Below are positions 10,598 through 22,800 of a stretch of DNA of 64,000 nucleotides, piece by piece. Position numbers and translations under genes: made by a program. The DNA is from Chrysogorgia sp. JL179-B06 (lineage: Eukaryota > Cnidaria > Anthozoa > Scleralcyonacea > Chrysogorgiidae). The notes beneath the pieces are model-generated. The model was not told where the DNA came from, did no database searches, and worked only from the letters and a program-made list of their open reading frames with translations. Where the stretch lies: contig JAYKKM010000048.1 of the NCBI GenBank assembly GCA_035772405.1, forward strand, positions 723,501 through 787,500, written 5' to 3'. How positions within the stretch are numbered: position 1 is the stretch's first letter; every line of letters begins with the position of its first letter.

Positions 10598-12388
10598 TTT
10601 TGTTGATATAAATCCTTTTGTAATACTTGAAATAGCATAAAACTCACATAAACAAGTGCTGCGTTTATTCCCGAAGATGCTCTTTATCTACTAAAGATGA
10701 CGTCATAATAGATAACCCAAGCTATAATCACTTCCGGTTGAGTAAGAAGTATATATTATATGGAGTCTAATATTAACGTCACAATTAAGGTTTAATTATA
10801 TGAATAGTATTAGGGTAATTTCAAGGAACCAATTACAAACCAGTGTTTTTCTGATGGCAGCCATTTTGAAAATTATGATGGCAGCCATTTTGAAAATTAT
10901 CTTGCTGGCGATCTTTTGTCTCACTTCGTTCCTAAAAATCTTGGCACTTCACCACCTTTTCACTTTGCTATATATCCAACTGCCTAACTCAGCACTCTAT
11001 TTTTTTAAACTGAATAAGGACGTCTATTGAATAAGGTCTATTGTAACCAACAATCATCTCAACCATTCCCAATTATCTGAAATCTCATGCGCAACGCCAT
11101 TGTCAGATTTCAAAAAAAAAACTTCTTGGCATAATAATTACTTTTTGGCATTGCCACGCATTTCGCAAAGCCTCAACGCGTTTTCAAGGTGAAATTACAA
11201 TAAGTTAAAACATACAAGCTGAAAATTATTCCGTACTACATTCAAATTTATAGTAAGACTTTGAATTTCTAATGTTGGCAGGAAGAACGTTGTAAAGTCT
11301 GGGGCAGTTATCGAGAATGCGCAGTCCCCATGTGTTACATAACTAGGCTTGGGGACAGTAAGAAGTCTCTTAGAGTTTGAGCGCAAGTTACGAACTGGAG
11401 TATAACTAGTAACAAGGGATTTTAAATATAACGCGTACAAATATTTACAGATCATGATGGATTGAGAATTCAGGTGTCTAGCAAATTACTCATTTATGAT
11501 CAAAACACGACAAATTACTGGAAATTTGACACAAAAGAAAACTCCTTTGGGTTCGATAGTCTAAATCAGGAGAAATTGCATTTTCCCCTCATAAAAAGTT
11601 TTGTAATGCAGGTCTGAACTTTATTTTGGTTCATTACATAGCTCTAGCGGTGGTCTTGATTATTGAAACATTTCACACTTGTAGCATTTGTATATCTATA
11701 GAAATTGTGTTTATGATAAGCGGCAGATTTTATGCAAATTAGTTTTCTGGATTTATTGGAAGCACGACTAATTTCTCCACTCAGGTAAACTTTGAGACTA
11801 GATCTATGCAGTGAACCACGATGCATTACAAACATTTTTATGCAGAAAAATGCAATTTCTCATGACTATCGAGCCCGCACCTTAAGTAAGAAACTTGGAT
11901 ATTTATCATTGAAAGAAATTACAAATCAGGTTCTTCTTGCTTTATCAGATTGGGTGTTTCTTGGATCTTTCAAATTGAAATTTTCATGCCAAGCAAAGAT
12001 GGTAATGGTTCGACATTAACACCAGACCAAGAATAACCACAACAACGAACGTCACCGAGAATATTTCAATGTTCTCGAAACGACGCACACTGTTACGTCA
12101 AAAAAAGTCAAGAAGCTTTCATAGACTCGTAGAAATCTCATTCACAGTTCATTTATGTAACTCTAATTATCTTTGGTTTGTTTCGAAGACAAATTACTAA
12201 ATCAGTTATCTAACACTGTCACAATTAACGGTCATATATTACAAACGGCGATTGCTACGAAATAAAGTTTCAAATAAGGTTTTCGCAGGGAGACAGGAGA
12301 AATTGTTTGAGGTGATTATTATAAGGGTGAATACGATTAAATATGAATGTTATTATAAAAGTTCTTCCAAATAAGACAATGAAATTTT
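10598..12388. other. Upstream region of MLF, repeats only
   Basis: This lies 5' of the MLF start codon. Visible contents are a family H fragment (10925-11005), a LINE relic (11190-11465) and AT-rich sequence. CATAATTTTCAAAATGGC-type text is duplicated at 10857-10899. I see no TATA box or other promoter element that I can place with confidence, and no gene. Confidence 0.5.
11190..11465 (-). pseudogene. LINE reverse transcriptase C-terminal relic
   Basis: The minus-strand frame reads TPVRNLRSNSKRLLTVPKP, then GDCAFSITAP and a hydrophobic/basic end (LTINLNVVRNNFQLVCF). This is the familiar C-terminal tail of CR1/L2-type LINE ORF2 (RNLRS...L.VP......G.RAFS..AP..WN.LP). Only this tail is present and the usual WN is lost, so it is dead. 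Confidence 0.6.
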
Positions 12389-12874
12389 TTAAAGTGCCTA
12401 TAAACGTCAAAATATTGTATTGTTTTATTTGGAAGAACTTTTAAAATGATAAAGTAACTTCTTTTGAAGATTTTCGTTTCTTCGCTTTGTTTTTGAAATA
12501 TTTCAGTTTGTTTGATATGCAAATGTCAGGAATTTCGTCACACATGCATAATGACTTAACGGAGAAGTTTGTGTATCACTTTCATTCTCAAACGAAATCC
12601 TTTAAAATCAAGAAGTTTGGTGTTGTGGGAGAAACACGCGCACATGTTATTTACACTTTAGTGTTTTCATTTCATGAAGGCAAAAATATATAACATTCTC
12701 TGATAAGTCATTATGCATGTGTGACGAAATTCCAAACATTTGCATATCAAACAAACTGAAATATTTTTATCAAAAACAAAGCGAAGAAACGAAAATCTTC
12801 AAAAGAAGTTACTTTATCATTTTAAAAGTTCTTCCAAATAAAACAATACATTTTTGACGTTATAGGCTCTTTAA
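12389..12874. mobile_element. Family B MITE, complete, TTAA-flanked
   Basis: TTAA at 12389-12392 and 12871-12874 enclose inverted ends AGTGCCTATAAACGTC and GACGTTATAGGCTCT. Long inner arms (GAAGAACTTTTAAAATGATA) fold back. TTAA target choice and small non-coding size point to a piggyBac-mobilised MITE. Sister copies are at 515-962, 17670-18148, 40847-41284, 42133-42615 and 48727-49181. Confidence 0.85.
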
Positions 12875-12892
12875 CTATGAAAGTTAATACGT

Positions 12893-13110
12893 GGGTTAGT
12901 GTGAGGGGTTAGTACGAAGGTTAATGGGGGTTAGTACGAAGGTTAATGGGGGTTAGTACGAAGGTTAATAGGGGTTAGTACGAAGGTTAATGGGGGTTAG
13001 TACGAAGGTTAATAGGGGTTAGTACGAAGGTTAATGGGGGTTAGTACGAAGGTTAATGGGGGTTAGTACGAAGGTTAACGAGCGTTAGTATGAAGACTAG
13101 TATGAATGTT
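12893..13110. repeat. 22-bp minisatellite
   Basis: About eight direct copies of GGGGGTTAGTACGAAGGTTAAT, purest at 12918-13075, with degenerate edges. It lies between a family B and a family M element, in the MLF-SPEN intergenic region. Confidence 0.9.
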
Positions 13111-13144
13111 AATATGAAGGTTATTATGAGGATTATTATGAGTA

Positions 13145-13490
13145 TTAAAGTGTCTATAAAGTGAATAAATCGCTCGCATTTTTTGCTCTAACGAACAAAG
13201 TAGCACAGCAGAATCGTTCACTGAAAATTTCAAGTGAATCTGCTGCAGAGTCTTCGAGCTATCAACTCTCAAAGTTTGTCCATTGGCATATAGTTTAACG
13301 TTACAAAATAGGGAAAGACTCAGGTGGATCATTAATGTTCAAATGCATTGTTCTTATATGCATAGTAAAAACATTTAGCCATGCGAAATTTTGAGAGTTG
13401 ATAACTCGATGACTACGCTCTTGCCGTGCTACTTTGTTCGTTAAAGCAAAAAAAAATGCTAGCGAATTTTTCACTTCATAGACACTTTAA
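13145..13490. mobile_element. Family M MITE, TTAA-flanked
   Basis: TTAA at 13145-13148 and 13487-13490 enclose inverted ends AGTGTCTATAAAGTGAA and TTCACTTCATAGACACT. Inner arms share AACGAACAAAGTAGCA. The ends resemble family B and D ends (AGTG(C/T)CTAT), which suggests one transposase serves several families. Confidence 0.75.
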
Positions 13491-13801
13491 GGGTTTAAGA
13501 CGTCCCTCGAGTAATTGGTTCTCAATCTCCCCGCACAAGCCTTATCTTGCGTACTTTCGCTATATGAAACTAACCAAGTCTGATCAGTCTCACGTACCAG
13601 GCTTTCATTGGATTACTAAAAATTCTTTCCAAAATCATCCCGGAAACCATGCTTTCTAAAAGACGGTTTAAATACGCAGACAAACTCCTCTCAATGACGA
13701 TAACAATTCTTGGAACTTTCTCATTGAGCATTAACAAGCTTATAATCAGGGAAGCATTTTTAGGTTGTCGTCACATGTAGTCCATGTGCCTTGGGGGTGT
13801 T

Positions 13802-16800
13802 CTAGACCGTTGCCACGACGACCATAAGATGTCCAGAGTCAGTGGCGCTGTCCAGGAGGTTGGGAGCAACTCTTGATAAGTGAGAATGTGTGAAGTCGCA
13901 GGGAGGGAAGACGTGTAAAACAAAGCTTGCCTAAAAAGAAAGAGAGATTGATTATCCACAGGTGACCACTGCAGTGTGTGTACTACACGGAAACTCTATG
14001 AGGGGAATGAACAGGGACTGGAACTATTTATTCAGAAACTGAATTGAGCAAGTTACAGCGAATTCAAAATACAGCTGCTAGACTTGTTGCAGACCTTTCA
14101 ACCGGAGATCATGAAGGTTGCGGGTTCGATTCTCGTCTGGGGCTCAGAAACATTTTTCTGAGTTTGCGTTAACGCTTGAGTAGCAAACAATTAACTATAT
14201 TGAAATAACCAAGCGCAAGTACTTATCTCACGTTTGGGGATTTTACATATTTGTAATATTTGGGTCTTCCTGAGCAAAATCATAACACATATTGTCAGCC
14301 GAAAATTTCATCTTCATGGAGTTTTTGTTGTCAAAGTTACTGGATGTGATGTCACAAGAGGCATTCCAAACCAGTTTTCTTTTGTTACTTGCCACAAAAA
14401 TGCCTCTTGTGATATCACATCTGATAACTCTAACACCAAAAAAGTCCATGAAGATGAAATTTTCGGCTGACAAGATATATTACGATTTTGCTCAGGAAGA
14501 CCCAAATATTACAAATATGTAAAATCCCTAAACGTGAGTGAGATAGCCACTTTAATATATTATTCTCTAACTCAATTGGATTTACCTGTTGGCTTCCTGG
14601 TTGAGCGATATTAATAATTCCAGCTGCTAGTTTCTGTTGAAGATACGCAATAAAGCCGTTCTTCAGAGCTCTCGTCTGCGCATGCACGTCCAGTGGATCT
14701 CTCCCACAAGGCAAAGCCAAGAGAAGACAGTGTTCTTTTTCAAGCTGCAAAGACCAACAAGAAAACAAAGTGAGAATGTCATCTGATCGAAAGACACTGT
14801 AGTCTTGACAATGAGAATATCGTTACTCTTTCCTTCCTTCCTTCCCCTGTAACATACATTATAGGGCCGTACTCAGAAAATTGTACAGGGGGGTGTAAGC
14901 TCACTTCAACCGACTGACGCACGAGATTGTACCGACTATATCCTATCGATCCAAGCTTGTCAAAATATTGCCTTTCCGTTGAGTGCCTACTAAAATTACC
15001 CTGGTCAGTTGGTGAAATGGTTAATTAGTCCTTATGTTAATAACGCACTCTCCATACGGAATGAAAATTGAAAACATGATGACATTTTCATAATTTGTGT
15101 CTTTGGTGTTCTCTCATTGATTACATTTACAAAACATTTAACATCAACATTAGATTTGTGAGTCTTATAATATAACTTTGGTGTCGCACCCCCGTAGTTC
15201 CGGGCCTGGTAACATAGTTACTATAGAAACCACGTCAGCTTACCTGCATTCGTTTAGTCACACCCTCCAATTGCGAAGCCTCCATTCGCATTCTCTGAGC
15301 TATCCTCAATACAGCAGGTATGGCAAGCCCATTCGTTCCAATCCCTCCGCTCGGTTTTGGCAACGAATACTCGGCGAGTTTTGAGTTCCCGGAAACATAG
15401 TGCATCTGAATGGCAGCAGAGTCGTTTTTCAACCCCAGAAGGCCTTGCCACATCACCGGATGACGTCGCAAAAGCTCCATCAAGGTGTCGTCACTGTTCG
15501 GCAACGGGCCACTTCCGGTCTGCGCGGGCACAGGAGAGTCGGTCGGTGACGTATTGCTTGAAATCTGGGCTGAGGTCACGTGTTTCGTTGTCTCGGCCGA
15601 AGAGACACCTGGGACGGTATCAGAGACACGTGGTTTAAATGTCGATGTATCCCGAGTCGACCGATCCGATGCCGACTGTCCGACGTTGCTAGGCGGAGCA
15701 TGTGCCGTGGGGTCACGAGAACTCGACGAAACATCTTTGTTTCTTTCTCTGGCAAATTTTCTTGGATCACTTTGTTGTGTTGATCTTGAAGTGTGATGGT
15801 GGGGAGGTGGTGGAGGCGGCGGTGGGGGAGGTGTTGCTTCGTTAGACTGGCGTCGTTTCTTCCGTTTCGGGTCGTCGTAATCACCGTTACTATTGCGACC
15901 AGAATCCGCATGCTTGGTGTTCTTCGCGTGGTGGTGTTCTCCGTCGCGTTCCGGTGAACGAGGGCGTTTCCGGGAAATATGTTCCTCCGGGTGGTCCTGG
16001 GGACTAGGCGACTTGGGCCGACGGTTGTCACGATATTGCCTTCGGTCCTTATCAGAATTCTCAGAAATATTTTTAACGACGACGGCAGATTTAAGGCTAG
16101 CACCTGATTTTCTCGCCTTCTTGTATTCTTTAATCGGTTCTTCACGTTTCTCCACGCGTGAATGCGGTATTTCCACGCGTGAATGCGGTATTTCCACGCG
16201 TGAATGCGGTATTTCCACCCGTGATTGCGGTATTTCCACGCGCGATTGCGGTATCTCCACGCGCGATTGCGGTATCTCCACGCGTGAATGCGATAATTCC
16301 ACGCGTGATTGAGGTATCTCCACACGCGATCGGGGTATCTCCACGCGTGATTGTGATATATCCACGCGTGATTGTGATATCTCCACGCGCGACTGCGGTA
16401 TCTCCACGCGCGACTCCGGTATCTCCACGCGAGATTGCGGGATATTGTCCCGCGACAAGCGAGGTGTTCCCTCATTGACGCCATCAGAGTCTACCTGTGT
16501 AGAGGGAACACTTGCCGGGGGTATTTCAACCGGTGACTTCTTGTTTTTCCGTTTCTTTTTCCCGTCTTTATTTTTCATTTTCTTCAGCGCCTTTTCTGCA
16601 CTCCGTTCTTCCTTTCTATTGCGCACTTTCTCTTCTTTCAAAATAATATCTCCTTTGTCTTCTTCCATCGACACTTTTCCTCCTCCTTCCTCAGCAGACG
16701 TACCCCCATGAATATCTCTCTCTTGTTTTACGTCACGTTTCATAGTAACATCCTTCTCCTTGCCATCGTAGCCTATCTCGTAACTCGTCGGATAAAACTC

Positions 16801-19800
16801 GGGCTTTCCGTAATCTTCTCGTGGTTCCATCGGCTTCTTCCGTAAATTCTTTTCCCGGTGTTCTTTCTTCTCGGGGGGTTGTTTTTCAATGGGCTCCAAA
16901 TCTTCTTCACTTTGCCCCTCGTACCTTCCTTTTGCATGTCCTCTCTTCTCCTCACCTCTCCTCTTATCCCCATCTCTCCTCTTATCCCCTCTTCTATGAC
17001 TATCGTCTCTTGGTTCCACGCTCGACTCCCTCGACCCTCGGTCCTTCCCGCTATCACCCGGCCAAACATCGGAATGCTCCCCGCGGGAGTAATATCGTTC
17101 GCCGTCACTCTCCGTGTTTCCCTCGTGGCGACCCGTCGTCTCCCGATGATGTCGACGACGTGGCGGTGGCGGCTCCTGACGACGATCTTGCTGACGATCT
17201 TGCTCGCGTTCCCGCGCGCGTTCTCGCTCGCGTGTCACGTTATACTCGCGTAACTCCTGACCAAAATCATCACTCTCGTAGCCACCTGCGGGTGGAGGTC
17301 CTCGGTAATACTCGTCGTAATGTCGTCGTCCGCCTTCGTTGAAGCCCGGTCCACGTTCGTAACCATGCTCATAAGGGTGGTACTTTGATCCTCTATTATC
17401 CTGTTTTATCCCCGTCGTACGAGATCGTTCCGTGGGTTCTTCGTAACTCTTGTTACTACTACGTGGTCTATGAGATTGAGGAGGCGATGGTTCATATCTT
17501 CGACCATCTCCTTGACCAGTGCTAGCGAGATGGTCGTAGAAGAAATGTTGGCTCTCACGACTAGCGTAGTCCACCTAAACAACAACATAATAAACAATAT
17601 GCTTTAGAGATATAATTCCTGAACCACCATCGCTTATAATTGGTAATATGATTGAAAGAGTTAACTCGTTTAAAGTGCCTATGACACGAAAATTAAGTTT
17701 GTCTTATATGAAAGAACACTTAAAATGACAGAGTAACATCTTTTGTAGTTTTTCGTTTTCTTGCTTCGTTCTTGAGATATTTCAGTTTGTATCATATGCA
17801 AATGACAATGGCGTGACGTACACATGCATGACTTATCAGAGAAGGCTATTTATATTTGCTAATATAAAACCGAATTTAATTTGAATGAAGCATGTGCGTG
17901 AATACTTCCCACAACACGGAACTTGTACAATTTCAAGTGATTTTGTGTGATAATAATAAAGATATATAACCTTCTCCGATAAGTCATTATGCACGTGTAC
18001 GTCACGCCATTGTCATTTGCATATGATACAAACTGAAATATCTCAAGAACGAAGAAAGGAAACGAAAATCTACAAAAGATGTTACTCTGTCATTTTAAGT
18101 GCTCTTTCATATAAGACAAACTTAATTTTCGTGTCATAGGCACTTTAAACTGCAAGGTGTCTGGATGCAAAATAACCTTAAATGGAACACTCACATTGAA
18201 GAAAATACTAAGAAAGCTAATAAACGTTTATTCTATCTTAGGGAATGTCGCGGAGCCAATTTACCGACTAAAGTGGGCCTCACATGAAACAATAATTAGA
18301 CCTGTATTAGAATATGCGGCTGCGATATGAGGTGGTCTGCCACAATATCCGCTCAACGAAGAGATAGAGAATATCCAGACTAGAAGTCTGAGAGTGTTGA
18401 GTTTATCCAGTGAGTCGCTCCTACCTCTGATGCAGCGATGAGACAATTTTGCAATTCAGGAGTATGAAAAAATCCGCAAGAATAGAACACATCCATGTAA
18501 TAAACACATTCCTAGTCTTATAACAAATCATTATGAGAAATCATCATAATCTTCTCTCATACCAAAAGACACGAACTATGTTTATTCCAAGAGCAATAAG
18601 TAATAGATTTTAGCTGTAATACAGTAAAAACCCGAGTGTAAGAACCTAGATTTTCCCAAGTTAGCCTAAAAAGGTTCTTATATAAATGGTGTTTACTGCA
18701 AAATTAGGCTATTTAGGTTCTTAAACAGGTTCTTATTTTCGTAAGAAAAAAGCGACTTGGTTTTGGTAAGTGTGGTCTATTATTTATATAAATTATGCAT
18801 ACATTTTCTCCAAATGACTGCAGTCTAAGCAAATACAAACCCTATATGCGCTCTTTAAAGCTACACTGTATGTAATTCACAGCTTACTGTATGTAAATTC
18901 AATGGAACAAAATAACGTATACAACTGTAGACATATATACACTATTTGTCTGGTTCTGGCTCATTTTCATTACTTTGAAGAGTTTATTTTCTTTGATTTA
19001 TAAATTTTTAGTTTTGACTCTAATAAGAACCTGCTTTCAAATTTCTAAAACAGGTTCTCATGTAAAGGGGGTCTAAATGGAAAATCTTAGCCTAACAGGT
19101 TCTTAAAATCTAGGTTCTTATACGCGGGTTTTTAATGCAGTTTATTTACATAGTTTTTCATACTGTTTTGGGTTGTAAATCCGTTGTATTTTTAAGTCAG
19201 TATTGCGTTCCTAAAATCTTGGCAGTTTACCACCTTTCCCCTTTGCTATATATCCAAAATAGTGCCTACGCAGCACTCCACCTACCCGTACTCTTTTTCC
19301 AAAAATAGCTCGGCTCTTGACGTCATTATGAGCCAACGTAGATCCATCAAGATTATCAAACGTAACCATAGCATAAGACCTCTCTTGATCCAGGCCCACG
19401 CGGTTCACGCGGCCATACCGCTGGAAGTGACGTTCTAACATTTGTTCGGTAACAGTAGGTACAAGACCTCCTATCCAGATTGTGCTAGTTGGCATTCCTT
19501 TACCAAAGCCAATCTACGTGGCATAAGAAATAGATAGTGAATAGTGTTGCGAACAGATTGTATTTTGAAACCTCAAACTCAGAGCTATCAGGACGCTCTA
19601 ACCATTGAGCTACCAGGAGGTTCTGACCACTTAGCTAGCAGGATGTTCTAACCATTGAGCTACCAGGACGCTCTAACCACTGAGCTACCAGGACGTTCTG
19701 ACCACTTAGCTAACAGGATGTTCTAAGCATTGAGCTAGCAGGACGCTCTAATTACTGAGCTACCAGGACGCTCTAACCACTGAGCTACCAGGACGTTCTG

Positions 19801-22800
19801 ACCACTTAGCTAGCAGGATGTTCTAACCATTGAGCTACCAGGACGCTCTAACCACTGAGCTACCAGGACGTTCTGACCACTTAGCTAGCAGGATGTTCTA
19901 ACCAGGACGCACTGAGCTACCAGGACGTTCTGGCCACTTAGCTAACAGGATGTTCTAACCATTGAGCTACCAGGACACTTTAACCATTGAGCTACCAGAA
20001 CGCTCTAACCACTGAGCTACCAGGACACTTTAACCACTGAGCTACCAGGACGCTCTAACCACCGATGTATACAATCGGCATGCAACCTTCTGATAACCAG
20101 TCACCAGTGAGAGGATGTAATTTATCTCATTTCTCTAAGCTCATCATTACGTTTGTTCCATCCATTGAGTCCCAAGAGATGTATCCTTACCTTTAATCTA
20201 TTACGTCCTGAGAGGGCACGATTCATTTGTTTCCTGGCCTCCACTGCGTGGGTTATATCAAGATATTGAATAAAAGCGTAAGCTCCATTACTACCTTGTT
20301 TCTTAATGTCGACATCCTGAAAGATAAATTGAATTTGCCACTGTACCATAACAGCTTGTCATGGACTCTTAATTTACAACAGTTTACAAGATTGAAGATC
20401 CATCTTGGTACTTCACACATTTCATGGTATTTCCCCCTACTTGTCTTAATCTATCCAAGGTGTCTATCAAGGTGTTGAATTTTGTGAAAAATGCAGACAA
20501 TTACTTTCTAAGGTATATCTTCTTTCAATTAAAAGACAAAATGGATAATTTATATCAAGGATTGACAAGATATTTACGGATGAGTTCACCAAGGGAATTG
20601 CGTGCTTCAAAAAATGGCCGACCGAGCGTGCAATGCGTCATGGTTGACACACACTACTGTAGACCCAGAACATACCACAATCTCTCCATATCGTTCAAAC
20701 ATTCTCTTAAGTTCCGACGAGGTGGCATTTCTTTCAATATTTCCAACAAATATAGTCCTGGTGGCATTAAACATATAAACATCATCGGCATTTCCAAAAG
20801 ATGAACTCGCTCCCTCGCTACGACGACGGTAATGATGGAATGATCCCTCATATTCATCATCTAAAAGATTGACAAATATAAGAAAGAAAACATGAACAAA
20901 GAAAAACATCTTGATTTTTGATCAAATAAATACTATAAATGTCCATACTAAAAACGGTTGAGAGCAAGCATGGAAATAATTATTTTGCTGTACCTGTCAG
21001 AATGACCAGCACAAATGAATTTGTAATGGTCACACAAAAGATTGTACCTGTCACGGTACAACTTAGCCTCAAAACGTAGTGTAACGTCTCTAAACCTAGC
21101 GTAATGTCTCAAACTTAGCGAAACGTCTCACAACTTAGCGAAACGTCTCACAACTTAGCGCAATGTCTCCAAGCTTAGTTTAATATCTCCAAACTTATGC
21201 AACATCTCATGGCATAGCGCAATATCTCCAAACTTAGCGCAATATCTCCAAACTTAGCGTAATGTCTCCAAACTTAGCGCAATATCTCCAAACTTAGCGT
21301 AATGTCTCCAAACTTAGCGCAATGTCTCCAAACTTAGCGTAATGTCTCCAAACTTAGCGTAATGTCTCCAAATTTAGCACAATGTCTCAAAACGTAGCGC
21401 AATGTCTCCAAACTTAGCATGATGTCTCAAAAATTAGCGCAATGCCTCTCATCTGAGATTGTGCGACACGAAATCTAAACACAGTCCATTCAGCACAAAA
21501 ATGTTTTACTCTCTCAAAAAGTTGAGTATAATCTTCGGACAAGATGAGCATCGGACAAAATGACAGACACAATTAATATTGTAACTGTCAAATCTCTAGA
21601 AATGGGATATCTGTACCGGACAATGTCCGTGACCGGCCGCTAATATCCAGGCTTGATTGAGAGGGGTTCGACTGTACAATTACTTCAACTGTAATAATAA
21701 TGTTTGAAATAAATGTTCCGCAACATATTTTTCTACCTTCACATGGAGTAAGTTCCATTTCAAGACCAAGAAACATTTTGCCTCTACAACTGTCCATTGC
21801 CTTCGTCACATCTTCATGCCTAAAAGAACCAATAAAATTCAAGGCATAAAGTATCCTTACAAACAAAAGTTAGGTACTGATAACGAAGTCTACCTTCTAA
21901 AACACACAATGGCATGTCTATTGTTGTCTCTTCCCAACACCTTGATGTGTCCTACATCACCATGCTTCTTAAATTCATGATACAAGCCTTCTCTGATTGT
22001 TGCATCTAAAATAAAATAAAACAATATGTCAATTTGGGCATTTTACATATTCGTAATATTTGGGTCTTCCTCAGTAAAATCATAATATATCTTGTCAGCC
22101 GAAAATTTCATCTTCATGGACTTTTTGCTGTTAAAGTTATCGGATGTGATGTCACAATAAGGCATTTTTGTGGCAAGTAATAAAAAAAAACTGGTTTGGA
22201 ATGCCTCTTGTGACATCACATCCGACAACTTTGACAGCGAAAAACTCCATGAAGATGAAATTTGCGGCTGATAATATATACTACGATTTTGCTCAGGAAG
22301 ACCCAAATATTACGAATACTAAAAAAAATCCCCAAATGTGAGATAGGTACTTTAAGTATTACATAAGTATTTTTCAATATATCGAAGTTCTTTTATTTTG
22401 ATTTATGCAATAAATGATATATTAAAACAAGAGGTGTAGCGTATATGTAATTTTTCGGGGCAGGAATTTTGGCGGCCTTTGCGTATGAGGAACCAATTAC
22501 CAATCACATCAAGGCAGGTCATCTGAGGAAAAGAGGGTCCCGTACCTAGATTTCGGGGCAACACACAACATGCAAATTGACCAGTCTCTGTGCTAACAGC
22601 TCCTTGGCTTGAGAAGTTCTCCCTAATGAATTTGACCTTCCAACATCTATACCTATCCAAAGACCCACAGGCCGACATGTGACTGAACACGACTTGTTGT
22701 TATTTCGCTTTATATATACTATATCTAGTTCTTTTGAAGCAGCTTCTTATTTATTCTACATTAGGATTCTCACCAGTTGATCTTGACGATAGATTTCGAA

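Noticed and set aside
14234..14522. Similar frames on both strands (MSAENFIFM type), also at 22043-22306
   Set aside because: Palindromic arms of family D MITEs read in both directions.
15576..16484. 302-residue minus-strand frame with AWRYRNR repeats and plus-strand VFPRVNA repeats
   Set aside because: Shadow frames of the SPEN heptad array; the SPEN frame fits exon phases and homology.
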